DNA of 48,620 nt from a virus. The notes beneath the pieces were generated by a model that searched no databases, was not told where the DNA came from, and was given only the letters and a program-made list of their open reading frames with translations. Shown here piece by piece: positions 22,501 through 28,900 of the stretch; the stretch's first letter is position 1, and every line of letters starts with the position of its first letter. A program made the translations under genes and the position numbers. The stretch spans positions 1 through 48,620 of the IMG/VR virus record IMGVR_UViG_3300008267_000076; one strand, 5' to 3'.

Positions 22501-25207
22501 TATCAGGATCTTGAGCATGATATTTAATAATATCATTACTCAAATATGATTGCCAATATCTAACTTCTCCTACTTTTACGTCTGAAAAAGTAATAGGACT
22601 AATACTATTGTCATTAAAATTACGATACTCAGAACCAAGAAATATTCTCTTATTAGCATTTAATGCTAATTTGGCAATTGACGGCTCTAACTCATATTCT
22701 AAATGAAACTCTTTTTGAGTAAGTTCAAGAACCGTATTAATTCCATAAAATTCCAAAAAATATTTAGCACTGTTTTCAGATAAATAAGCTAAATTCGGAT
22801 TATTATCAACTCTAATTCTTACAGCAAAATTCCATCTTGTATCATCATATACATCTGAAAAGTAATCAGTCTCTAATACTCCATTAGTATATTGGAATTC
22901 TGTATTAGGTTCAAATCCCATTCCACGAATATCTAATCTAAACTTTGCATTATTGCTATATTCTTCTTCTTTAATAGCTACAACTCTAAAACCTAGATGA
23001 GCATTTTCATACCATGTATAATCATCTTCTTGTTCTTTTGCCTGATGCATACCAAATAGACAACTTGGCTTAGCATCTGTAAACCCAAAGTATATATCAT
23101 CATACTTTGGATGCTCAATGGGTATTTTCTTAGGAAAAATTATTGATGCTTCAAAAGTAAATGGAATAAAATCAAGGTTTTTTTCCTGATCAGATGAACC
23201 GAGAATATAAGATACGCTATGTTCATTATCAGGCTGTTTTGCTTGATAAACTGTCGAATCATATCTATCAGCATCATTAAAGTCTAAAAAGTTCTTTCTA
23301 ATAGATGTAGAACGATTATTATCTTCAAATTTATATTTGATCTCATTTCCATATAAATTTATTTTGATGATGTCGTCGCCTATGCCAAAACATCTAAATA
23401 AATTTCGAAATGATTTTTCTGTTCCCTTTGACTTATAGATAGCAATAATATTATTATATATGTTTTGATATATTAAGTTTTTAACATTATATAACTTCTC
23501 TTCATAGAATGTATCTTCATCTCTATTAAGAAGCCTTTCCAATATCGATGCATCAATAAAAATATCTGGAGTCGATAATCCAAGTGATTCAAGCATTTTT
23601 GAAACAAATGGTAATGGCTTATCTCCATTATTATTTGAGTAGTATATATTGCCTAAAGTTGGTAGAGCTTCAATTTGTAAATGCAAAGTATCAAAATAGC
23701 TTGATATCATTTGAGTGAGGTTTGATAAACTGCCGTTTGTCTCATCAGCTTCTGCTATCCAACTTGGTATAGAATTTAGTATTGAAGCATTGTTTATCTG
23801 GTCGTAGGATAAACCTTCTTCCCTCTTGCTCTGTATAAGAGAAATTACTTCTTTATTTTCTCTATACATAATGGGATCTTTAAATTCTACATTTTTTACT
23901 TTCTTCTCGTTAATTGCAGAACCTGTATCTCTTACAGAAAGATCATAATTGATGATGATTCCATTTGAAATTCTTCCTGAATAATCAAGCACCTGCTTAT
24001 CTAAAGCTGAAATATTTTGGTTATCAGTTATACCTTCATTGAATTTAAAATATACCCCTAATTCAACATTAGAGTTATCAGTATTAGTACCACCATATAC
24101 TTGTGTTAGCCAATTTCTACCAATTTCTTCTGAATTTCTAATCGATTTCCAGAATCTAAACTCATCAAAAGAGGCCTTTGGACTTCCATAACCATAGAGA
24201 TTTGATTGAGTATTATTTGATGTTCTGTGTTGTAATGAGCCGATAGTAGCAGTCAAATGATATGATTCAATATCATCTGTAAATGATTTATTTATCTTTG
24301 TACCATCAAAGAGTTCTTCGATTAATTTACCATTTATATATAATCTAAAGCATAAAGAGTTTTGAGAATTCACTACAGAAAAAGCATAGTGGTTCCACTC
24401 TCCTATGGAATAAGAAGAAGGTAAATTATTTCTATCTCCAATATTACAAAATTCTTTTCCATAACCTGAAGTTACATAACTTACTCTGAATATGGAATTT
24501 ATTGAATTTTTATCCTCTGGTATCTCTACTAGAAATCTAGAATAGTCAGGTGAACCGTATTGTTGATTATTCCATAAATCAAAAAGACATAAATTACCAT
24601 CTATAGCCTGTCTGTCTTCATCTAATTTAAACCAGAACTCAACAGTATTTCCTATATTTGCATTAGCATAGAGGTTTACTTCACGATTCTGACTTGGATT
24701 CCAAATATTAGAATTACCAAATCCTTCGGGATACTCTCTCCTTAGTTCACCAGTTGGATTATTAGGTGTTGAGTTTGGTCCTCCTTTTACAAAGACAAAC
24801 TGAGGCGAATTTAAAATTCGATATCCATCATTATAATTAAAGATATTATTATTTTGATTTAATTTTATAAATCCAGTAGTGCGAGGATAAAGATTATCAA
24901 ATATATATTCATCAATATATGTTGAATTATTATGCCAAGAAGTCTTTTCAGCCAGCGAACCATCATATGGGTAAGTATCAATAATTCTATTAATTGAATC
25001 TAAATAATATTTCTCAGCTGAACCATATCTTGCAAACGTACTTGGATTATTAAAATTTATTATATTTCTTGGTATAAAAGTATTTTTCTCTTGATTTCTT
25101 TGCTCAAGATATTCTATGGATTCTCCATTTCTTTCAACTGTTTCTTGAAATTTTTCTACACTTAAAATCTGGTATGACTTTTTACCAAATAAGTCTTTGA
25201 TGCTCAT
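13583..25207 (-). CDS. Giant 3874-residue LamG-type tail or fibre protein
   Basis: One unbroken frame of 11.6 kb, about a quarter of the window. The N-terminal 120 residues carry FARYGSAEKYYLDSI, YPYDGSLAEK and YIFDNLYPRTTG, which look like an attachment domain. A LamG/concanavalin-like jellyroll lies at about 186-380: TVEFWFKLDE, then WNHYAFSVVN, LYINGKLIEE and FDEFRFWKSIRN. A second, weaker LamG-like unit is at about 680-930 (FTFEASIIFPKK, WNFAVRIRV, VGEVRYWQSYLS). A third near 2270-2520 (FMLSSWINLQN, LFVDGVW, DLLIFRG) is interrupted by a coiled coil (about 2310-2390). The rest is unrecognised and rich in Asn, Tyr and Arg. LamG folds usually bind glycans or proteins, so host-surface recognition or a large baseplate skirt is likely. 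Ribosome binding site GGAG precedes ATG 25207. No signal peptide or protease motif is seen. Confidence 0.88.
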   Translation of the reverse strand: MSIKDLFGKKSYQILSVEKFQETVERNGESIEYLEQRNQEKNTFIPRNIINFNNPSTFARYGSAEKYYLDSINRIIDTYPYDGSLAEKTSWHNNSTYIDEYIFDNLYPRTTGFIKLNQNNNIFNYNDGYRILNSPQFVFVKGGPNSTPNNPTGELRREYPEGFGNSNIWNPSQNREVNLYANANIGNTVEFWFKLDEDRQAIDGNLCLFDLWNNQQYGSPDYSRFLVEIPEDKNSINSIFRVSYVTSGYGKEFCNIGDRNNLPSSYSIGEWNHYAFSVVNSQNSLCFRLYINGKLIEELFDGTKINKSFTDDIESYHLTATIGSLQHRTSNNTQSNLYGYGSPKASFDEFRFWKSIRNSEEIGRNWLTQVYGGTNTDNSNVELGVYFKFNEGITDNQNISALDKQVLDYSGRISNGIIINYDLSVRDTGSAINEKKVKNVEFKDPIMYRENKEVISLIQSKREEGLSYDQINNASILNSIPSWIAEADETNGSLSNLTQMISSYFDTLHLQIEALPTLGNIYYSNNNGDKPLPFVSKMLESLGLSTPDIFIDASILERLLNRDEDTFYEEKLYNVKNLIYQNIYNNIIAIYKSKGTEKSFRNLFRCFGIGDDIIKINLYGNEIKYKFEDNNRSTSIRKNFLDFNDADRYDSTVYQAKQPDNEHSVSYILGSSDQEKNLDFIPFTFEASIIFPKKIPIEHPKYDDIYFGFTDAKPSCLFGMHQAKEQEDDYTWYENAHLGFRVVAIKEEEYSNNAKFRLDIRGMGFEPNTEFQYTNGVLETDYFSDVYDDTRWNFAVRIRVDNNPNLAYLSENSAKYFLEFYGINTVLELTQKEFHLEYELEPSIAKLALNANKRIFLGSEYRNFNDNSISPITFSDVKVGEVRYWQSYLSNDIIKYHAQDPDNWGVKNPYKNAYFYQISADIRVPEMDTLCLYWDFATVTKSSPSNGIDEAGNILSDSYFYIDDVSGGSLVESTENSRYGWLSEILKKQYTGKGDFYYPDDLNVVDRNYLISYKQNLPEIIGPSETINIASEDDEYFTKLSRPVNYFWALEKSMYQNISQEIIEAFASITEFNNLLGEPVNRYRMEYKNLNKLRQLFFQRFIESPKIERYINFYKWIDSSIGDIIKQLIPASANFSDDIRTVIESHILERNKYWNKFPTLEFKQKPPEAALLGINELTYNWKHGHATEQENENCLWWKSRAERDGEELTSGNDDVDQSKNKILDSINTKSFGSHIKRNLSYEISGERRTYDGQTFVIRSLTTPYKFNIEPQNNLHSGINNRRSKKIDFVRAEIADNNTVSFIEAEDKANSVCVDRRDVENPFLHSRLNLALEGDGMNGSILSLFELNKVFDTNEKYWNSNHSDTYGDDKEIPLQGIFTKTHVGGLQSRHVPLNDGEDNEDNRPEAWNFSNGTYTPLLPEQPKAQYYRDEKAKRPINIRNIKHGFGNYRFDYQVVQTSGRRINNRWLIEKEGENIQEAPTSNSETVLGLYDFKLPVRARNEHIFTERFSAPGSSDTLSRGMLDVEAEELAVYNGLNYRNLDVRILLKNWLTYHTKKWGFRSYHRGIPLEDCENPGDLNSSCRANYHKNHRNNSYRPEIIDDIETCKVSRDNAFVSHQIPRSDFQYSWINSSVQKTFIEEINGNIITRDLCPWGYVSEFPNITAKYPSIETDPSELTAFSRSVVRRDQMERLITEDGLPFLNNFYKIEGARHPSTYNNIDYNMDLSSETFTAPPIMGENGEEIPFNDVLNQRNGPYQFPSWKQIRGSENPIVIKQRKHNIISNLDLPKNLDIEDGNNRISIKESRAQTTTHYLEPVVAWNKPIHSRVGYPTSESLMNEGGWRLPETIISSYSNNVENFANPLLVRRLGLQKDIRQIYDVLTEKYLISGNITDPYQLRIFETIYEENIFPKHRNVGLDRTRRRKFYKEDKGYHGYDARASEIRTFWGSEDARERTSWNPDKPSDSVSLNAFGWPLRRSSVWALEYKPRNEENIDLRGELSWPGDSQYNGYTYEYRTNESNNIAEFDIESENSWLSPRPTMQFIYNPRSILAKEKSWLWKAAEISNNSPWYSSYEEYSEDTRAIGKDYSLTPEFNISTHIDFYINQNSGNFRTENKNFLELKGAIKENDASGKRHHDYKEMSYLSWDGVSKLDISEINAQPNNALNWNELFNAKYNTVLANQITSIVSEDKMFILEEPVSIDSELSNNWNCREPYPVIQLNSEDKINLSIGLNELITNLSDNTQIQGIKVGLSKAFNWNWSSPPDTSEIMLERWNNSFMLSSWINLQNNSKNGIFELKADYFTEVENDNFISLTGDIISIKDEKDKISTLQTQLTNKIADLEKVNNTVSLNSTIANIFEQRRISYSLEIEQLSRRIEEITENIRNVINTGRLLSGQTAKETLASYLYLDEGVYQDGDLIWEDSLGNKLIFAIKSSELKDKWKNICLYYIGGGTSNKPSEYRHRVLLFVDGVWIPSNALNATRMREITGLGEDSIDIFRKDGSLFFKNYFPRTISHISFAKAKDMYLNGKATDLLIFRGNPGLSNITSSHALNNQHNRPDKYAWFFDHKNNGYYSKTGRLFNNLANRIFSSQCQDANELYAEWRDAMTVCKNIEVFENIYYDFESIRIPIIDSDSIPTEQYNNLQDILGNINDYVNGQMRTGFSLPRNNFLPDPSAYLSIPPVFLNHGPFDIVTSEEPESVSENGGEPVIRSSINSACSELIGWFKLGIPRKREDVCDKYVWNEEFFKSYAHTDTIPHLTKVINDHEVVDNKKVFRLEVDAVKKLIPYNGFYPSQHAVQIGSIFYDSVMPFIKGEEENKSTSRARTEQAALQPFFAPGILFNTFKSGIAVDWASYTGTTGNEAKEQIYGFVKNSVKITSSITESFTGYEGTIAQNILNRVVTDDIYRQVSLGNISTPRELEEYARQSMLRSAADFRDELRTYTTEFDSIQEINRFANSPYISSLLREDLLLGISGQTLSNIVNNILDYIDRVVVDFRISNLTNINIENNDAQRLFDAEGGVLNTIPTLRLPFESLISLDTYLPKINDREDSKLFLLAPSYYQENYKNSSLSVRSNERYPYFEWTGEQKPLYEMAMHNFLAEIPNFFLKNNSLTNFKSAPQSQWKHVEEGWTYYLDIHLYKTNDFEMIMSPHNGKDVIIGVDNNDLPLTTHGRYFGPSMRYLPEDADQNLNHLSISDPSQAAYVPPYFYGRAKARLKFKAPRTGQPTIGEILLNLEIDYINEEMEQLFSSRTSGQPLTASQLYLAAIGEVPYKWHDTPAYQARMPIQASINFDRFVEENDDFVWSISPKFESPALNFKTEQNLSYLNKDNQCGTGMWGGYGEIPTSEQGLFLAIEESPVCSSEQINDYSVLIGIPHDTREANRNIITLKDPTGRIDYIKIGQPSNAIESVGGRVNFYSWQDKYMNSSIAEILSADNSSEFIPYSADACIRTIGTSPRATLENISVGMSGEYDIEAYLQADRYASNIDELALPATSNVPTSSDLANAIVYHIKMSRTRDRSYPWDARIVWVSSLEGEQIRGLSRERLSEEQDNIEYSRLETNAKVIVEIIYDHERNFLNNRRGRQEVERIIARISPKITLESKTDSLMNPTGKLGIYYIDSQKNIDLSSDDREVEIQRDREFYSRRNLNACDDKIGSLIDVCGFTSQKSRIGEIADSKEISEALVMIPFVDRPISGTNLANTISNSGRNFFKLSRTLLNAAQQGNAGSSVIELVERIGKYNLPPQFDFMRTQDIEPFVMYMFEFTDNFDSQDLANIWQGLMPKRAKIASKDNQFIEHELDENNFFEGKQLPNNIRWLVFRVKRKANNDYYDMINGTNINKNKYNYNWPYDFCSLVELCKIKGGISIKPNMTLEMNNQGGNQ

Positions 25208-25209
25208 TT

Positions 25210-26640
25210 TTACTCCACCCTGAACTTGAAAGTTTCTGGCTGTTGTAAGAGATTACCGTCGATCTCGTATTTTAATTCAATTCTATAAGAATATTCTGGC
25301 TCTAGAAGATTCATATCAAGATCAAAATAATTGCCTGTCTTATCATAAGACATCAATGTATATTCTCCGTAATCTACTGCAATCTCCTCATCAGCTACTC
25401 TAACGATTCTAAAATATGCCTTTTCTACAATAGAATTCTCAATATTTTTGCTCGCCTTGGTATAAATAGTCGGGCTCCAATCTTTTAATCTTGAATATAA
25501 TCTAAATCTTGCTGTTTCATTTCTAGAATATACATTCTTTAAATTTACGAAATTTGATACATATATTGGAAGTTCTTCGCTCTTTATAGTTCTCGATAAA
25601 ACTTTTATTTCTTCCGAATACAAGACAATATCTTCTTTAAGCCAATCTAGATAGATTAGATTAATATCTGTATCAATCCTTAATAATGCTTTGTATACTC
25701 CAGTTCTTACCCATGAAATATCAGTATAACTTATATAAATTTCATCTTCTGGTCTCTTAAGCGGATTAGAATAAGCTTTAATGCTTAATTCAACTGGTGG
25801 GTTAGAAACGTCATTAATGTCCTCAGAAGACTTTAAATATATGGTATTAGTATTTGTCTCATCAGACAAAAGAGGGCTAATTCTATAAAATTTTCCTCTA
25901 TCATCTTTTTCAGAAGAATTCCAAAGAGCATAAATTGCTGGCCTCTTAAAGAAGAATTCTGTCCCCCGAGCAAAAAATCTCTTTGTATAATATGAAGTAG
26001 AATAGAAACTGTCTTCATAATTTGTTTTAAGCTTGATGATAAGACCATTATTTTGTAACGTTCCATCAATCCAAGATTCTACAATATCAGTTATATCAAC
26101 TTCAAGATCTTCATGTCCTTCAATAAATAATATTTCCTTTTTATACTGCGACTCTGGATCGAAATCTCCACCTTCATTATCCCATTGAGTTTCTTCGTCA
26201 GAGTTAATCCAATCTGTCCCCCGCCCGCCACGGCTTGAGCCTCTATCAGAATATTCTTCCATATCTAAGCCGATTCCTTCAGACCATGACTTATTTAATG
26301 GAAAAAGCTCTAAACTGTAATCATATGGGAGAGTTTCCCCGTGAGGAGCATTATATAATTTCAATATAAAGTTTACTTGTCCTGAGGGAGGTATTTTTCC
26401 ACTACTTCTCTGTAGAGAGATGTCATCAACTGAATAATGAATTAATATTCTTGCTTTTTCAATTGTCTCTTGATCCTCATTTTCATTTATAAGAGATGGT
26501 ATACCTTGTCCATAAATTGAAAATACTTCTAAAATATCAGAAGCTCCCATATTTGAATCTTTACTTCTTGAGCGAAGATTTGGGCGAATAGCATCAGTAA
26601 TTGTAGTATCTTTTAATGCTAGAAATTTTTTAATTGCCAT
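25210..26640 (-). CDS. DNRLRE-like beta-sandwich virion protein
   Basis: 476 residues. The N-terminal half follows the layout of DNRLRE-type domains: an opening LALKDTTITDAI, then RILIHYSVDD, a LKLYNAP strand, a Trp in LNKSWSEG, and the hallmark VDITDIVESWIDGTLQNNG (about 190-210). After it come NGLIIKLK and a paired FFARG and KRPAIYALW. These domains are usually found in secreted or cell-surface proteins of bacteria and archaea. The C-terminal 200 residues look like one or two Ig-like beta domains (ARFRLYSRLKDW, then YRIELKYEIDG). It directly follows gp6 (the ATG touches the gp6 stop) and precedes the LamG giant by two bases. A role as a baseplate-periphery or fibre-anchoring protein is plausible. 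The domain name is a pattern judgement. Confidence 0.75.
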   Translation of the reverse strand: MAIKKFLALKDTTITDAIRPNLRSRSKDSNMGASDILEVFSIYGQGIPSLINENEDQETIEKARILIHYSVDDISLQRSSGKIPPSGQVNFILKLYNAPHGETLPYDYSLELFPLNKSWSEGIGLDMEEYSDRGSSRGGRGTDWINSDEETQWDNEGGDFDPESQYKKEILFIEGHEDLEVDITDIVESWIDGTLQNNGLIIKLKTNYEDSFYSTSYYTKRFFARGTEFFFKRPAIYALWNSSEKDDRGKFYRISPLLSDETNTNTIYLKSSEDINDVSNPPVELSIKAYSNPLKRPEDEIYISYTDISWVRTGVYKALLRIDTDINLIYLDWLKEDIVLYSEEIKVLSRTIKSEELPIYVSNFVNLKNVYSRNETARFRLYSRLKDWSPTIYTKASKNIENSIVEKAYFRIVRVADEEIAVDYGEYTLMSYDKTGNYFDLDMNLLEPEYSYRIELKYEIDGNLLQQPETFKFRVE

Positions 26641-28430
26641 TATCTAACTACTCCATTTATATCTTGATTCAAGAATTTAATTTCCCAAATACAATTTTTT
26701 GGAATTTCTATATATCGTCCATCTGGCGATGTGTTTGCTCTTACATTAAATCTTATATCAGAATAATCACCACCAGATCTTAAACTAATATTTACATTTT
26801 TTGTATCAACAACGCCTTCAACATCATTAAGTATTTTATAGATATCAGTAATAAAAAATGGTTCACCTATCTCGGGATGCTTAGCATAATATCTCTTTAA
26901 AGCTGAAACACAAGATTGTAGAACTTCAATAGATTCTTTTTCTTGATGAGCCAATATTTCGAAATTAATTGCAAGATTAATTATCTTTGCATTTAATATG
27001 TCAATTGTATCATTGACCATTTTATTTTTATTTAACCAAGTCTTAATATTATTTTTGATAGTATCGTTTGTTGATTCAAGGCTATAATTTTTTGATTCAG
27101 ATATGACATATAAATTTAAATTTCTCTTTAAAGAATCCGTATCTCTATACAATTTACATCTCTTAATAGAACCAAAGTTTGATGGCATAGCATATGTTAT
27201 TGCTTCATAATCTTTTGATGTAACTGCTCTATTTTGAGTTGAAAAATTATCTATTATTCTTCTTTTTAATTCTTCACTTGTAGGTAATTTAACATCTCCT
27301 AAAATAGGCTCTTCGTTAATACATTCTAGACTTCTCATAACTGCATTCATTTCAGTTGTAACTAATAAATTTCTATTTTTAAATTCGAATATTGGAGAAA
27401 CTACATTTGTTACAGTGCCAGTAAGTGCATTGACATCCTGCGGGCTATTGATTCTATAAGCTATCTGAAGATTAGTATTTGAAGGAGATACGCCGAATTG
27501 ATCTGACTCAACAAGCTTGTGGGGATCAAAAGAATCATCCGTAATATATGGAGTACCATGTCTTCTCAAAACTACGCTTGCTGGATCTATAAAAGAAGAG
27601 TTAAACCTTAAATCTAACTCTGTTTCATAATCATATCCTCCTCCAAAAACTAGCGTAGTTTTTTGTCTATCTTTTTCAGTAATAAATCTTCTAGCTACTT
27701 GGAAAGGTTTTAAAATATCTTCGTTCTCACCTCGTACAGATTTATAGATGGTATCTTGTGACAAATATTCTACTTCGTAATACTCATGGCCTTCAGAATC
27801 AAAAACAGAAACTATTTCTGCAATATTTGAAGCATTTAAAGTTATTTTTTTAAATCTTTCATATTGACCTACTCTAATGAACTCTTCGGAATATCTTCCA
27901 GATATTACTCTTCCTCTAGCTTTTATAGCATACGCAGAAGGAATACCAGTAACAGGATCATTACGAGCTACACGTACTTCATTATTTGGATCGCCAAAAT
28001 TAACATTTTCATCTAATGTAAAATAAGATCCAACTAAAGATTTAAATTGAGATTTTTTCTTCAAAATAGGTAAATATCTTACATCCGGACCTGAACCTGA
28101 AAAATCAGCTGGACATAAGATATAGAAAGTGCATATTCCAAAAGATGAAGGATTTCCTTTAAATTTAAAACCTAATTGTCGACCAAGTTTAATGATATTG
28201 TCGTATTCCAATGCTGTTTCAAGGAAACTTTCATTTGCTTGATAATCGACATAATATGATAGTATATCTCCAACATATGCTACTGTATCAAGCATTAGAG
28301 AACCAAAAGAAGCTTCACTGAAATCTCTAAATGTTTCGGGGTAATATCTTTTGGCGTAATCAACTAAGGATTGCTTAATTGAATTAAATTCTCTATCAGT
28401 ATATTTAATTGGTACTATTTTTTTAGGCAT
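26640..28430 (-). CDS. gp6: Baseplate wedge protein, T4 gp6-like (baseplate J family)
   Basis: 596 residues. The N-terminus is highly characteristic of the T4 gp6 / baseplate J-like family: YTDREFNSIKQSLVDYAKRY, then FSEASFGSLMLDTVAYVGDI, LSYYVDYQANESFLETA and KLGRQLGF. The C-terminal half has AVTSKDYEAITYAMPSNFGS, also typical of this family. In contractile tails gp6 dimers form the inner ring of the wedge that joins baseplate to tube and sheath and transmits the contraction signal. The gene lies 15 bases after the gp25-like gene and abuts the DNRLRE-like gene, the usual gp25-gp6 pairing. Length is close to T4 gp6 (660 residues). It is cytoplasmic before assembly, with no signal peptide. Confidence 0.93.
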   Translation of the reverse strand: MPKKIVPIKYTDREFNSIKQSLVDYAKRYYPETFRDFSEASFGSLMLDTVAYVGDILSYYVDYQANESFLETALEYDNIIKLGRQLGFKFKGNPSSFGICTFYILCPADFSGSGPDVRYLPILKKKSQFKSLVGSYFTLDENVNFGDPNNEVRVARNDPVTGIPSAYAIKARGRVISGRYSEEFIRVGQYERFKKITLNASNIAEIVSVFDSEGHEYYEVEYLSQDTIYKSVRGENEDILKPFQVARRFITEKDRQKTTLVFGGGYDYETELDLRFNSSFIDPASVVLRRHGTPYITDDSFDPHKLVESDQFGVSPSNTNLQIAYRINSPQDVNALTGTVTNVVSPIFEFKNRNLLVTTEMNAVMRSLECINEEPILGDVKLPTSEELKRRIIDNFSTQNRAVTSKDYEAITYAMPSNFGSIKRCKLYRDTDSLKRNLNLYVISESKNYSLESTNDTIKNNIKTWLNKNKMVNDTIDILNAKIINLAINFEILAHQEKESIEVLQSCVSALKRYYAKHPEIGEPFFITDIYKILNDVEGVVDTKNVNISLRSGGDYSDIRFNVRANTSPDGRYIEIPKNCIWEIKFLNQDINGVVR

Positions 28431-28445
28431 TTAAAATTCCTCATT

Positions 28446-28856
28446 TTAAATAAAAATACCTTTGTCTTTATCAAAGATAATATTTATATTCGAATCAACT
28501 GTAAGAGGAGATATATGATAATTTATTTCTATTTTTATATATTCTCTGGGTAATTCGGGAGAAGTATCATTAGTCAATATGTTAACGTTTCTAACGATAA
28601 TTGAAGGCAAATATTTACTTAGCTGTGAATATATTCTAGAGATTATATCTGAATGAACTTGTATTATGTTAGGTTGAAATAAAAATCTTTTTAATCCAAC
28701 TCCAAAATCAGGGTACATTATTCTTTCGCCGGGAGAAGTCAATAATATCATTTTAATATTTTGCTTTATCAGCTCTATGAATGTTAGATTCATAGCATAT
28801 CCATTTTTAGTGATATCATAAACAACCGGTAACTTCGGTGAAAGAGCTTTAATCAT
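28446..28856 (-). CDS. gp25: Baseplate wedge protein, T4 gp25-like (GPW/gp25 family)
   Basis: 136 residues, the normal length for gp25 (132 in T4). The diagnostic segment LLTSPGERIMYPDFGVGLKR is at about 38-58 and is followed by FLFQPN. The Glu-Pro/Gly-Arg core region is the one that nucleates sheath assembly in contractile tails, type VI secretion and related machines. A conserved beta-strand tail (YIKIEINYHIS) follows. It starts at ATG 28856 after GAGGA and directly precedes gp6. A 44-base spacer separates it from the 2143-residue gene upstream. A TATAAT hexamer lies in that spacer, but I found no matching -35 box. The family call is secure. Confidence 0.93.
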   Translation of the reverse strand: MIKALSPKLPVVYDITKNGYAMNLTFIELIKQNIKMILLTSPGERIMYPDFGVGLKRFLFQPNIIQVHSDIISRIYSQLSKYLPSIIVRNVNILTNDTSPELPREYIKIEINYHISPLTVDSNINIIFDKDKGIFI

Positions 28857-28900
28857 TTAAAATTGTCCTCATTATAAGTATCAACTTTTTATTTTATTTC

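Noticed and set aside
28871-28876. TATAAT hexamer on the minus strand before the gp25-like gene
   Set aside because: No matching -35 box at 16-18 bases and no extended -10. The spacer is only 44 bases and very AT-rich.
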